64,000 nucleotides of DNA from Oscillospiraceae bacterium (GTDB lineage: Bacteria; Bacillota; Clostridia; Oscillospirales; CAG-272): contig SVSP01000005.1 in NCBI GenBank assembly GCA_015064255.1, positions 24,857 to 88,856 on the forward strand. The letters are read 5' to 3'. A model generated the notes under the pieces. The model was not told the DNA's origin. It was given only the letters and a program-made list of their open reading frames with translations, and ran no database searches. This document shows, one piece after another, positions 7,910-17,518 of this stretch (position 1 is its first letter; every line of letters begins with the position of its first letter). Both the position numbers and the translations under genes were made by a program.

Positions 7910-7938
7910 TTGACACGGACGGCTGTGAGTGATATAAT
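7910..7938 (+). promoter_or_regulatory. Sigma-A type promoter for the PHP phosphatase
   Basis: TTGACA (7910-7915), 17-bp spacer, TATAAT (7933-7938), 49 nt before the ATG at 7988. Confidence 0.8.
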
Positions 7939-7987
7939 AAATTGGAATAGTTTTTGATGAGCCGAGCGGCAGAAAGGTTTATTTATT

Positions 7988-8752
7988 ATGATTGCAAATT
8001 ATCATACACATACAGCAAGATGCGGACACGCAGACGGATCCGACAGAGAATATATCGAAGAGGCTATAAAGGGCGGTCTTAAGATCCTCGGATTTGCCGA
8101 CCACGCGCCGTTTGTCTATAAAAACGGCTTTGTTTCGGATATGAGAATGAAGCTCGCTGACGTTGACGGATATTTTTCCTCTTTGACAGCACTTCGCGAG
8201 GAATATAAAAATGATATAAAAATATATATCGGATTTGAGTCCGAGTATATCCCCGAGCTTATGGAAGCACAGGACGCTCTTCTTCGCGAATATCCGCTTG
8301 ACTATATGATAATGGGTGAGCATTTTTACGAGCCCGAGGACAGAGGAGTACACTGTCACGCGCGCCCGATGGATAACGCCGCACTTACAAAATATATCGA
8401 CGTGGTGATAGAGGGAATGAAAAGCGGAAGATATAAATATCTCGCGCATCCCGATATGACGAGAGTTGCCGAAAAGGACGAGCATTTTACAAAAGAATTT
8501 ACCCGTCTTTGCAAATTTATGAAAGAGGCGGGATTGCCTGTCGAAGTGAATATGCTCGGATATGTTACGAAAAGGATATATCCGTGCGATGAATTTATGA
8601 AAATTGCGGCGTCGGTCGGAACAAAGGCAATAATCGGCTGTGACGCACACAGTCCCGATTTCCTCTCGGATAAGGAGAAGCACAGGGCAGTAAATGAATA
8701 TGCGAGGAGCTTCGGACTTGAGATAATCGAAACTTTACCCGGGCTCGATTAA
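7988..8752 (+). CDS. PHP-domain histidinol-phosphatase family protein
   Basis: A 254-residue PHP phosphoesterase of the HisK/histidinol-phosphatase family (EC 3.1.3.15 for the type enzyme). NYHTHTARCGHADG holds the first metal histidines, FADHAP the next, GFESEY the glutamate, MGEHFY another histidine, LAHPDM a fourth, and GCDAHSPD the final Asp-His pair. The metal site therefore looks complete. It dephosphorylates L-histidinol phosphate in histidine biosynthesis, though some members act on other phosphoesters; no other his genes are in the window. It has its own promoter and is followed by the ilvB promoter without a visible terminator. Confidence 0.85.
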   Translation: MIANYHTHTARCGHADGSDREYIEEAIKGGLKILGFADHAPFVYKNGFVSDMRMKLADVDGYFSSLTALREEYKNDIKIYIGFESEYIPELMEAQDALLREYPLDYMIMGEHFYEPEDRGVHCHARPMDNAALTKYIDVVIEGMKSGRYKYLAHPDMTRVAEKDEHFTKEFTRLCKFMKEAGLPVEVNMLGYVTKRIYPCDEFMKIAASVGTKAIIGCDAHSPDFLSDKEKHRAVNEYARSFGLEIIETLPGLD

Positions 8753-8758
8753 AAAGTC

Positions 8759-8787
8759 TTGACAAGGCATTTTATACGTGATATAAT
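8759..8787 (+). promoter_or_regulatory. Sigma-A type promoter for the ilvBNC operon
   Basis: TTGACA (8759-8764), 17-bp spacer, TATAAT (8782-8787), followed by a leader of about 100 nt. No T-box signature or leader peptide is seen in that leader; only a small GCAGA/TCTGC hairpin. Confidence 0.8.
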
Positions 8788-8892
8788 ATCCTTTCAGGAA
8801 TTAATAATAAATCAGCATAAAAATCGGACGTTTTATATAAAAAAGATTGTTTTGGCAGACGCGTTCTGCTGAAAATGAGAAAGGTAAAGTTT

Positions 8893-10560
8893 ATGATATT
8901 ATCAGGAGCAGATATAATTGTCAGAACTCTGATCGAACAGGGGTGTGAGACCGTTTTCGGTTATCCGGGCGGTCAGATAATAAACGTTTATGATTCGCTC
9001 TATAAATATTCGGGAGAAATAAAGCACGTTCTTGCCGCACACGAGCAGGGCGCCGCACACGCGGCGGACGGATATGCCCGCGCAACAGGCAAGGTCGGTG
9101 TCGTAATTGCGACGTCCGGTCCCGGCGCGACCAATCTTGTCACGGGTATTGCGACAGCACAGCTTGACTCTGTTCCCGTAGTGGCAATTACGGGAAACGT
9201 ACCCACGTATCAGATAGGCACGGACAGCTTTCAGGAAATAGATATCACGGGTGTGACTCTCCCCATAACAAAGCAAAATTACTGTGTAGGCTCGGTTGAA
9301 GAGCTTGCAGATACGATACGCGAGGCATTCAAAATAGCGTCGTCGGGCAGACCGGGTCCCGTACTCGTTGACGTGCCCAAGGACGTTCAGATAGCAAAAT
9401 GTGAATACGAGCCGATGCCTCCCGTACAGCCTTACGAAAAAAGTGCCGCAAAGGATATACGCATAAAGGAAGCGGCGGAGTGCATAAACGCTTGTGAAAG
9501 ACCGTTTATTTACTACGGCGGCGGAGTTGTTTCAAGCGAAGCGCAGGACGAGCTTTTCGCCCTCGCAGAGCTTATAGACGCTCCTATCGGCTGTTCGATG
9601 ATGGGAATATCGGGCGTACCGACAGATCATCCGAGATTTCTCGGAATGCAGGGTATGCACGGACATTTTGCTTCGTCGATGGCTATGCACAGCGCAGACT
9701 GTATAATCTCGCTCGGCGTAAGATTTAACGACAGAGTTACGGGCAACCGCGCAAAATTCGCAACGAAGGCGAAGATTGTTCATATAGACGTTGACGGCTC
9801 CGAGCTTTCGAAGACGGTAAACGCGGCTCACGGTCTGCGAGCAGACGTGAAGCTCACGCTTCAGAAGCTTCTTCCGCTGATAAACAAGGTAGAACGCCCC
9901 GAATGGCAGAAAAAGATAACAGAGCTTCGCGCAGAAGAGGAAAATTATCTCGATAACAGAGAAGGACTCACTCCGCGCGCGGCGATACTGACGCTCAATA
10001 AGCACCTCGGAGAAAACACTCCCGTGGCAACGGACGTCGGACAGCATCAGATGTGGTCGGCACAGAATCTTAATTTCAAAAAGAGCAGAAGATTCGTTTC
10101 AAGCGGCGGACTCGGCACGATGGGATTCGGACTCGGCGCGGCTATCGGCGCTCAGGTCGGTACAAAAGAGCACGCCGTTCTCGTGACGGGCGACGGAAGC
10201 TTCGGTATGTGTCTGAACGAGCTTGCTACCGCGGTTTCGTACAATATTCCCGTGGTAATTCTGCTTATGAACAACGGTGTTCTCGGTATGGTGCGTCAGT
10301 GGCAGACACTTTTCTTTGATAAGCACTATTCCAATACCGTACTCGACAGAAAGACCGATTTCGTTAAGCTCGCAGAAGCGTTTGGCGCAAAGGGCGAGGC
10401 TGTTTCGAGCGTGGAAGCGCTTGACGAAGCTCTCGGACGGGCTTTCAAGGAAAACGGACCTTACGTTATCGACTGCAAGATAGATAAAGATGAATTCGTT
10501 CTCCCGATGCTTCCTCCCGGCGGCTCTATGGACGATATCATAGTAAAGGTTGGTGAATGA
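8893..10560 (+). CDS. ilvB: Acetolactate synthase, large (catalytic) subunit
   Basis: Catalyses the ThDP-dependent condensation of two pyruvates, or pyruvate with 2-ketobutyrate, at the head of branched-chain amino acid synthesis (EC 2.2.1.6). At 555 residues it is family length. VFGYPGGQI and HEQGAAHAADGYARA (catalytic Glu), SGPGATN, the FAD-contact core, and the ThDP/Mg motif VTGDGSFGMCLNELATA with NNGVLGMVRQW are all present. The ATG at 8893 follows GAGAAAGG by 8 nt, and it is preferred over the track start 18 nt upstream. The stop overlaps the ilvN start (ATGA), so the subunits are translationally coupled. Confidence 0.95.
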   Translation: MILSGADIIVRTLIEQGCETVFGYPGGQIINVYDSLYKYSGEIKHVLAAHEQGAAHAADGYARATGKVGVVIATSGPGATNLVTGIATAQLDSVPVVAITGNVPTYQIGTDSFQEIDITGVTLPITKQNYCVGSVEELADTIREAFKIASSGRPGPVLVDVPKDVQIAKCEYEPMPPVQPYEKSAAKDIRIKEAAECINACERPFIYYGGGVVSSEAQDELFALAELIDAPIGCSMMGISGVPTDHPRFLGMQGMHGHFASSMAMHSADCIISLGVRFNDRVTGNRAKFATKAKIVHIDVDGSELSKTVNAAHGLRADVKLTLQKLLPLINKVERPEWQKKITELRAEEENYLDNREGLTPRAAILTLNKHLGENTPVATDVGQHQMWSAQNLNFKKSRRFVSSGGLGTMGFGLGAAIGAQVGTKEHAVLVTGDGSFGMCLNELATAVSYNIPVVILLMNNGVLGMVRQWQTLFFDKHYSNTVLDRKTDFVKLAEAFGAKGEAVSSVEALDEALGRAFKENGPYVIDCKIDKDEFVLPMLPPGGSMDDIIVKVGE

Positions 10561-11066
10561 GAATGAACAGATATACAGTAGCCGTTCTCGTACAGAACAA
10601 ATTCGGTGTACTTAACCGCGTTACGAGTATGTTCCGCCGCCGCAGATTCAATATCGATGCACTTACGGTAAGTGAGACCGAATCTCCCGATTATTCGCGT
10701 ATAACCGTGATATTCGACGGCGACTCGGCAAGTAAAAAACAGCTTGTTGAACAGCTTTATAAGCTCCCCGAGGTCTGCTCGATAAAAGAGCTTGACAATG
10801 AAAATTCGGTAAGCAGCGAGCTTCTCCTTATAAAGATGGAAAACAGCGCGGAAACAAGAGAAGAGATTCGCTCGGCAGCCGATGCGTTTGATGCAAAGAT
10901 CGTCGATTACACGAGAGAAGCGGTAATGATGCAGGTTACGGGCGACAGCCGCCGCATTGACGATTTTATAAATCTTATGCGCGACTATAAAATACTTGAG
11001 ATCTGCCGCACCGGTATAGTTTCGCTTGAACGCGGAAACAAAACCATTCGCGAAGAATTGAATTGA
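10557..11066 (+). CDS. ilvN: Acetolactate synthase, small (regulatory) subunit
   Basis: Regulatory ACT-domain partner of IlvB; it activates the catalytic subunit and mediates valine feedback inhibition. The 169 residues start with the ACT domain (YTVAVLVQNKFGVLNRVTSMFRRRRFNIDALTV, about 5-75), followed by the ALS_ss_C domain ending in EICRTGIVSLERG. The length is standard for the long IlvN/IlvH type. The start codon overlaps the ilvB stop by 4 nt; an in-frame ATG six bases later is also possible. It sits between ilvB and ilvC in one operon. Confidence 0.93.
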   Translation: MRMNRYTVAVLVQNKFGVLNRVTSMFRRRRFNIDALTVSETESPDYSRITVIFDGDSASKKQLVEQLYKLPEVCSIKELDNENSVSSELLLIKMENSAETREEIRSAADAFDAKIVDYTREAVMMQVTGDSRRIDDFINLMRDYKILEICRTGIVSLERGNKTIREELN

Positions 11067-11077
11067 TTTTAAAATAA

Positions 11078-12124
<1,047 letters not shown>

Positions 12125-12203
12125 CAAACACTATTCCGGAGGGCGTATTATGCGTTCCTCCGGACTTTGCTTGATAATTAAGTAATCTTCGAGAAAGCGA
12201 AGG

Positions 12204-12237
12204 CGACGCGGGACGCCCGGGAGGTCGTCCCCTACAA
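12204..12237. repeat. GTAGGGGA-type palindromic repeat (R2), first copy
   Basis: GGGACGCCCGGGAGGTCGTCCC plus CTAC matches the family of short GC-rich palindromes seen near 46764 and 52279. It lies in the ilvC-ilvD gap. Confidence 0.45.
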
Positions 12238-12290
12238 GAAGCAGACGATTCCTTTTTTCAAAAAGGGTTTTCGGAAAAGCGAAAGGAAAA

Positions 12291-12320
12291 CGGACAGTCG
12301 GGGACGCCTGTCCCTACGGG
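12291..12320. repeat. GTAGGGA-type palindromic repeat (R2), second copy
   Basis: GGACAGTCGGGGACGCCTGTCC followed by CTACGGGG; another GC-rich palindrome in the same gap, 54 nt after the first. Confidence 0.4.
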
Positions 12321-12339
12321 GATGAAATTTTCCCTTTTT

Positions 12340-12435
12340 AGTAAAGTTTTTGGGAAAGTTTGAAAACCTTTTTTACAAAAAAGGTTTTCAAGAAAGTTTT
12401 TGAAAGGTATGGAAAACTTTTCTCAAAAGTTTTCC
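12340..12435 (+). repeat. AGTAAAGTTTTT hairpin repeat (R1) reaching into the ilvD start
   Basis: Begins AGTAAAGTTTTTGGGAAAG, has the central AAAACC/GGTTTT hairpin around TTTTTTACAAAAAA, and runs to 12407. It is followed at once by a perfect 11-bp hairpin GGAAAACTTTT-CTC-AAAAGTTTTCC (12411-12435). The repeat therefore occupies the position of the ilvD ribosome binding site. Confidence 0.65.
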
Positions 12436-12444
12436 GAATATAAT

Positions 12445-14094
12445 ATGGAAAAGATAGTAAAAGGTGTGGGAAATGCTCCGCACAGATCACTTTATCACGC
12501 TCTCGGAATGACAAACGAAGAGATGGACAGACCGATGATAGGAATAGTCAGCTCGTATAACGAGATCGTTCCCGGTCATATGAATCTTGATAAAATAGTT
12601 GAAGCGGTAAGACTCGGAGTTGCGATGGCAGGCGGAACGCCCGTGGTGTTTCCTGCGATTGCAGTATGCGACGGTATAGCGATGGGACACGAGGGTATGA
12701 AATATTCTCTCGTTACACGTGACCTTATCGCCGATTCGACCGAGGCTATGACGATTGCACACGGATTTGATGCGCTCGTTATGGTGCCTAACTGCGATAA
12801 AAACGTGCCGGGACTGCTTATGGCGGCGGCGAGAATGAATATTCCTACCGTATTCGTAAGCGGCGGCCCGATGCTTGCGGGACATGTCGGCGGCAAGAAG
12901 AGAAGTCTTTCAAGTATGTTCGAAGCGGTCGGACAGTATAACGCAGGCAAGATAGGCGACTCGGAGCTTGAAGAATTCGAGTGCAAGGTGTGTCCTACCT
13001 GCGGTTCTTGCTCGGGAATGTACACTGCCAACTCGATGAACTGCCTTACAGAGGTTCTCGGAATGGGACTTCGCGGCAACGGAACTATCCCGGCGGTATA
13101 TTCTTCAAGAATTGAACTTGCAAAGCACGCAGGAATGGCAATAATGGAAATGCTCAGAAAGAATATTCGTCCGCGCGATATTATGACAAAGGATGCGTTT
13201 ATGAACGCGCTGACAGTTGATATGGCACTTGGATGCTCAACAAACAGTATGCTCCATCTTCCCGCTATCGCACACGAATGCGGAATTGATATAAATCTCG
13301 ATATTGCAAACGAAATAAGCTCGAAAACACCGAATCTTTGTCACCTTGCCCCCGCAGGTCCGACCTATATGGAAGACCTTGATGAAGCGGGCGGAGTTTA
13401 TGCGGTTATGAACGAGCTTGCAAAGCGCGGACTTATAAATGAAAACTGTATAACGGTTACAGGCAAAACCGTGGGCGAAAATATCAAAAACTGTGTAAAT
13501 ACTGATCCGTCGGTAATCCGTCCTGTCGAAAATCCGTATAGTCGGACGGGCGGAATTGCCGTGCTAAAAGGAAATCTCGCTCCCGAGGGAAGCGTTGTAA
13601 AGCGTTCGGCGGTTTCCGAAAAGATGCTCGTCCACGAAGGACCCGCAAAGGTGTTCGACTGCGAGGAAGACGCTCAGGCGGCGATAAACGCAGGAAAGAT
13701 AGTTGCGGGTGACGTTGTTGTTATTCGTTACGAAGGACCGAAAGGCGGTCCCGGAATGCGCGAAATGCTCAATCCCACATCGGCAATTATGGGAATGGGA
13801 CTCGGCGACAGCGTTGCGCTTATTACAGACGGACGCTTCAGCGGTGCAACGAGAGGTGCGTGCGTCGGTCATATCACTCCCGAGGCGGCAAGCGGCGGAC
13901 TTATCGGAATTGTTGAAGACGGCGATATCATAAGCATAAATATCCCCGAAAACAAGATCGAACTGAAGGTCGATGAAGCAGTTATCGCAGAAAGACTTAA
14001 GAATTTCACACCTAAAACAAAGGAACTTACAGGATATCTGAAGCGTTATGCAAAGCTCGTGTCGGGCGGCGCTTACGGAGCTATCCTTGAATAA
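12445..14094 (+). CDS. ilvD: Dihydroxy-acid dehydratase
   Basis: Dehydrates dihydroxyisovalerate to 2-ketoisovalerate (EC 4.2.1.9) with an iron-sulfur cluster and Mg. From the ATG at 12445 it has 549 residues. [15 protein letters not shown] and [21 protein letters not shown] carry the cluster and metal ligands; [13 protein letters not shown] near the C-terminus is the second family signature. The start is uncertain. [16 protein letters not shown] aligns with other clostridial IlvD N-termini, but no clear Shine-Dalgarno precedes it, and an ATG at 12409 in the same frame would add 12 residues encoded by a repeat hairpin. It is 320 nt from ilvC, separated by repeats. Confidence 0.93.
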   Translation: MEKIVKGVGNAPHRSLYHALGMTNEEMDRPMIGIVSSYNEIVPGHMNLDKIVEAVRLGVAMAGGTPVVFPAIAVCDGIAMGHEGMKYSLVTRDLIADSTEAMTIAHGFDALVMVPNCDKNVPGLLMAAARMNIPTVFVSGGPMLAGHVGGKKRSLSSMFEAVGQYNAGKIGDSELEEFECKVCPTCGSCSGMYTANSMNCLTEVLGMGLRGNGTIPAVYSSRIELAKHAGMAIMEMLRKNIRPRDIMTKDAFMNALTVDMALGCSTNSMLHLPAIAHECGIDINLDIANEISSKTPNLCHLAPAGPTYMEDLDEAGGVYAVMNELAKRGLINENCITVTGKTVGENIKNCVNTDPSVIRPVENPYSRTGGIAVLKGNLAPEGSVVKRSAVSEKMLVHEGPAKVFDCEEDAQAAINAGKIVAGDVVVIRYEGPKGGPGMREMLNPTSAIMGMGLGDSVALITDGRFSGATRGACVGHITPEAASGGLIGIVEDGDIISINIPENKIELKVDEAVIAERLKNFTPKTKELTGYLKRYAKLVSGGAYGAILE

Positions 14095-14098
14095 AATT

Positions 14099-15319
14099 AT
14101 GGAAAATAAAAAGCTTAAAACACTCGGACTTCGGCTGCGCTCGCTGACACTTTTCAGAGAGCTTCTTGCCGATCCGATAATAAACGCGCTTGGCAAGTGC
14201 GTTGACACTCTCGCCGAGGGCGATAACAGCGAAAAAATATCGGCATACTGCGAATTTGTTTCGCTTCTTTATAAAAAAGGCGGAAATCTGTCGAAATATC
14301 TGCGCGAAGCGGTAAGAGATAGCGAAAACGTGTATATCCGAACTGTCGGAAAAGGCGAAAAGCCTGCCGATTTTCTTGAAAACGCGCTGAAAGCGGAGCT
14401 TAATATACTCGAAGAGATCGCAACGCTTGCCTCGAAAGAGCTTTCAAAAATTATTGAAGGCGAAATTTTCCTTCCCGAATATCAGACGGAAAATTTCTCA
14501 CTCTCCGATTTTTATAGAGAGCATATCGCGAGCATAGGCAAAAAGGGATACGGCGTTTACGCGAGATACCGTATGTTCTATCTCGGTGCCGATAACAAGA
14601 TCGTGCCCGTTCACAGCCCCGACGAAACAAAGCTTTCTTCGCTTGTCGATTACGAAAGGGAACAGAAGATCATTCTCGACAATACGAGAGCGCTTCTTGC
14701 GGGTAAGCCTGCGGCGAATATTCTTCTCACGGGTGACGCAGGTACGGGAAAATCCTCGACGGTAAAGGCAATAGTAAACGAGCTTTATACCGAGGGACTT
14801 CGCATTATCGAGGTCAGAAAGGATCAGCTTCACAGTATTGCGGGGCTTCTCGACACGCTGAGCGAAAATCCGCTGAAATTTATTCTATTCGTTGACGACC
14901 TCTCTTTCCAGAAGGATGACGATAATTACAGCGCACTCAAAGCAGTGCTTGAAGGCTCGGTTTCGGCGAAATCGCAGAACGTTGTAATTTATGCGACAAG
15001 TAACAGAAGACATATCGTTAAAGAAAAATTCTCGGACAGAGAAGGAGACGATATTCACAGAAACGATACGATGCAGGAGATGGTATCCCTTTCCGAGCGC
15101 TTCGGAATACACGTTACCTTCAAGCGTCCCGACAAGCAGACATATCTTGATATCGTAAGACATCTTGCCATTGAGGCGGGAATAAACGATATGGCAGAGG
15201 ACGAGATAGACCTTCTTGCAGAGCAGTATGCACTCGGCAGAGGCGGACGCTCGGCAAGAGCCGCAAAACAGTTCGTTGACGGACTTATAGCATCGGTCAA
15301 GGAAGCAAAAGATCAGTAA
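14099..15319 (+). CDS. DUF815-type AAA+ ATPase
   Basis: A roughly 406-residue protein of the DUF815 family, a P-loop AAA+ ATPase of unknown function that is widespread in Firmicutes. An alpha-helical N-terminal part (about 1-190) precedes the ATPase core. Walker A is LLTGDAGTGKSSTVKA, Walker B is FILFVDDLSFQ, sensor-1 is VVIYATSNRRHI, and GRGGRSARAAKQFVDG supplies the arginine-rich C-terminal lid. The gene starts 4 nt after ilvD ends. A TTG at 14087, overlapping the ilvD end and six bases after GGAG, is an alternative start. It is likely read from the ilv transcript; a role in that pathway is not implied. Confidence 0.85.
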   Translation: MENKKLKTLGLRLRSLTLFRELLADPIINALGKCVDTLAEGDNSEKISAYCEFVSLLYKKGGNLSKYLREAVRDSENVYIRTVGKGEKPADFLENALKAELNILEEIATLASKELSKIIEGEIFLPEYQTENFSLSDFYREHIASIGKKGYGVYARYRMFYLGADNKIVPVHSPDETKLSSLVDYEREQKIILDNTRALLAGKPAANILLTGDAGTGKSSTVKAIVNELYTEGLRIIEVRKDQLHSIAGLLDTLSENPLKFILFVDDLSFQKDDDNYSALKAVLEGSVSAKSQNVVIYATSNRRHIVKEKFSDREGDDIHRNDTMQEMVSLSERFGIHVTFKRPDKQTYLDIVRHLAIEAGINDMAEDEIDLLAEQYALGRGGRSARAAKQFVDGLIASVKEAKDQ

Positions 15320-15345
15320 AAGCGTATGAAGAAAGGAACTTTCTG

Positions 15346-16068
15346 ATGGAAAAGATAATAAATTATGAAAATTTGCGCTATTTTACCTACTCAAACGATA
15401 AGCTTTGTACGGGTGAGATAAAAGGAATTGTAATATCATTTTTCGGACTCGGAAATGCATCGATGTTTTGGGAAGACACGGACGAAGGAATTATGTTCGC
15501 AAAAGAAAATATAATTCTTCTTGTGCCCTATAACAATCCTTGGGCGTGGATGAACCGCCAATCTATCGACTATACCGACGAAATAGTTGACGTTATTATT
15601 GAAAAATATTCGCTTTCCGATAATATTCCGATCGTTTCAAGCGGCGGAAGTATGGGCGGACTTGCATCTCTCGTTTATACGAGATATGCAAAGCGCACTC
15701 CGGTTGCCTGTGTTTCGAACTGCCCCGTTTGCGACCTGCCGTATCACTACACGGAGCGCCCCGACCTTCCGAGAACGCTTTACAGCGCGCTTGCAAACGA
15801 GGAAGGCACTCTCGCCGATGCGCTTGAAAGATATTCGCCTCTTCATCTTGCCGACACTATGCCCGACGTGGATTATTATATCTTCCATTGTACGGCAGAC
15901 CTCGCGGTGAATAAGGAAAAACACAGCGACGTTTTCGTGGAAGCTATGAAAGAGTCGCACAAGGTGACTTATAATATAGTTCCCGACAGAGGTCACTGCG
16001 ACCTGACTCCCGAAATGCGTGAGCTTTACGATAAGTACAGAATTTCGGCTGTTACCGAAAATAAATAA
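15346..16068 (+). CDS. Alpha/beta hydrolase (esterase/peptidase-like)
   Basis: A 240-residue cytoplasmic alpha/beta hydrolase. VSSGGSMGGLASLVY is the nucleophile elbow (G-S-M-G-G), the acid probably sits in YIFHCTADLAVN, and VPDRGHCDL supplies the histidine. The shape resembles prolyl oligopeptidase-type or acyl-ester hydrolases that lack the propeller. The substrate is unknown. It lies 26 nt after the AAA gene behind AAAGGA, in the same direction, and is the last gene of the ilv run, closed by a strong terminator. Confidence 0.75.
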   Translation: MEKIINYENLRYFTYSNDKLCTGEIKGIVISFFGLGNASMFWEDTDEGIMFAKENIILLVPYNNPWAWMNRQSIDYTDEIVDVIIEKYSLSDNIPIVSSGGSMGGLASLVYTRYAKRTPVACVSNCPVCDLPYHYTERPDLPRTLYSALANEEGTLADALERYSPLHLADTMPDVDYYIFHCTADLAVNKEKHSDVFVEAMKESHKVTYNIVPDRGHCDLTPEMRELYDKYRISAVTENK

Positions 16069-16072
16069 TAAA

Positions 16073-16106
16073 AATCCGCAGAGATTAAACTCTCTGCGGA
16101 TTTTTT
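16073..16106. terminator. Intrinsic terminator, bidirectional
   Basis: Stem AAATCCGCAGAGA/TCTCTGCGGATTT, loop TTAAAC, T-tract. It ends the esterase transcript. On the other strand it also ends the short reading frame at 16105-16182, whose stop codon lies in the T-tract. Confidence 0.92.
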
Positions 16107-16182
16107 AATTCCGTGTAAGATAATCCATAAAATTGTTCCAATCCTCGCGGCTCAAATACATACTTGGAACAATAGGTGTCAT
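16105..16182 (-). CDS. 25-residue small protein candidate
   Basis: Not in the ORF track because of its size. Minus strand ATG at 16182 encodes MTPIVPSMYLSREDWNNFMD then YLTRN and stops at 16105. It is preceded by AAAAAAGGAGGGAACAAAA, one of the strongest ribosome binding sites in the window, with eight bases to the ATG. A TTCACA-17-TAAAAT promoter lies just upstream, and the stop codon runs straight into a terminator hairpin, so promoter, SD, ORF and terminator form a complete small transcription unit. The peptide is moderately acidic with no membrane segment. Function unknown; no homologue is recognised from memory. Confidence 0.55.
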   Translation of the reverse strand: MTPIVPSMYLSREDWNNFMDYLTRN

Positions 16183-16216
16183 TTTTGTTCCCTCCTTTTT
16201 TGCTGAATCAACTGTA

Positions 16217-16245
16217 ATTTTATCACGCTGTACGGAAATTGTGAA
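16217..16245 (-). promoter_or_regulatory. Candidate promoter for the 25-residue ORF
   Basis: Minus strand TTCACA (16240-16245), 17-bp spacer, TAAAAT (16217-16222), about 34 nt before the ATG. Confidence 0.5.
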
Positions 16246-16275
16246 TCTTTTCGCCGCGGATTTTAGGAGAAAATA

Positions 16276-16307
16276 AAAAAGCAGTCGGGTATTTTCCGCC
16301 TGCTTTT
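16276..16307 (-). terminator. Intrinsic terminator after the Gfo/Idh/MocA gene
   Basis: Minus strand hairpin AAAAGCAGGCGG/ CCGACTGCTTTTTT, directly after the stop codon at 16313. Confidence 0.75.
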
Positions 16308-16312
16308 GTATT

Positions 16313-17392
16313 TTAATACGTAAGCTTTATTTCGTGACCTGCCTTGGAAGACTCGTATATGCCCATAAGCATAGCCTGAAGCTGTACAGCCTGATCAATG
16401 CTCGAAGAGGGTGTCTTGTCGTTTCTGATGCAGTCGATGAAATGGTCGATCTCGTTTTCGAAAATGTCGCCTGCGAAATCGCCCTCGATGTTTTCTTCAA
16501 CAAGCTTTTCGCCGTCAGCCTTGTAAAGCTTGAAGGGTTCAAGTGTGATTCCCGCTTTTTCGCCCGCCACCTGAGTGGAGTTGTTGATGGGTCCGTTGAA
16601 CGACCAAGCTGTTTCGAAAATAAGCTGTGCGCCGTTTTCAAAACGGAATACTCCGCAAGCAGAGTCTTCAACGTCAAACTTGTAATCGGGAACCTGCGCG
16701 CCCGACCAGGAGTTTGTAGCCGAAACCTTGCCTGTTACAGGGTCGACCTTGGGCTCTTCACGGTAGTCGCCGATCTTGTAGGACGCCGTTGCCGAAACAG
16801 AAACAGGCTTCGGGCAACCCATCATATACCAAGCGAGGTCGATTCTGTGTACGCCGATGTCGATGATCGGACCGCCGCCTGCGTATTTTGTGCAGGAGAA
16901 CCAACCGCCGGGGATACCTCTCTGACGTACGTATGCTGTCTTTCCGTAATAAACGTCGCCGAGAACGCCCTCGTCAACGAGCTTTCTTGCGTGTACCGCC
17001 GCTTTTCCGTAACGAAGCGGAACGGCAAGCATAAACTTAACGCCGTTTCTTTCAACAGCTTCCTTGAGTGCGAGAGCATCTTCGAGATTGTGGCATATCG
17101 GTTTTTCGCACATTACGTGGCAGCCTGCATTTGCCGCTGCGATAGATACGGGGCCGTGAGCTGCGGGCCAGGTACAAACGTCGACGTAATCGGGCTTGCA
17201 GTTTGCAAGAAGCTCTTCGACAGAGCTGTAAGCTGCGGGGATTCCGAATTTTTCAGCAAAAGCCTTTGCTTTTTCGAAGTCGATATCTGCGCACGCGATA
17301 ACTTCAACATCATCTCTCTTCATATAAACAGGCATATGAGCGCTTCTGCAAATATTACCGGTACCAACTACCGCTATTTTGATCTTTTCCAT
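16313..17392 (-). CDS. Gfo/Idh/MocA family oxidoreductase
   Basis: A 359-residue NAD(P)-dependent sugar or cyclitol dehydrogenase. The Rossmann part (about 1-125) has IAVVGTGNICRSAHMP as dinucleotide loop and CEKPICHNLEDA with the EKP motif; the C-terminal alpha/beta part has GGGPIIDIGVHRIDLAWYMMG with the catalytic Asp and His. Members oxidise or epimerise sugars, inositols and amino sugars; the substrate is not identifiable. No signal peptide. The ribosome binding site GGAGGTATTAAA and a consensus promoter stand before it, and it is a single-gene unit at the edge of the carbohydrate block. Confidence 0.9.
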   Translation of the reverse strand: MEKIKIAVVGTGNICRSAHMPVYMKRDDVEVIACADIDFEKAKAFAEKFGIPAAYSSVEELLANCKPDYVDVCTWPAAHGPVSIAAANAGCHVMCEKPICHNLEDALALKEAVERNGVKFMLAVPLRYGKAAVHARKLVDEGVLGDVYYGKTAYVRQRGIPGGWFSCTKYAGGGPIIDIGVHRIDLAWYMMGCPKPVSVSATASYKIGDYREEPKVDPVTGKVSATNSWSGAQVPDYKFDVEDSACGVFRFENGAQLIFETAWSFNGPINNSTQVAGEKAGITLEPFKLYKADGEKLVEENIEGDFAGDIFENEIDHFIDCIRNDKTPSSSIDQAVQLQAMLMGIYESSKAGHEIKLTY

Positions 17393-17440
17393 TTTAATAC
17401 CTCCGTATATCCGTAAAACAAGGATATTTAGTGTAACTTT

Positions 17441-17469
17441 ATTATAAATCCTTTGAACTTTAATGTCAA
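17441..17469 (-). promoter_or_regulatory. Sigma-A type promoter for the Gfo/Idh/MocA gene
   Basis: Minus strand TTGACA (17464-17469), 17-bp spacer, TATAAT (17441-17446). Confidence 0.8.
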
Positions 17470-17518
17470 GGCTTTTATGAAAAGTTTTGCGCGGGATGCT
17501 TTACCGAGCGATTTGAGT

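Noticed and set aside
8787-8892. Possible T-box or attenuator leader before ilvB
   Set aside because: The leader is only about 100 nt, with no T-box consensus, no run of branched-chain codons and only a weak hairpin.
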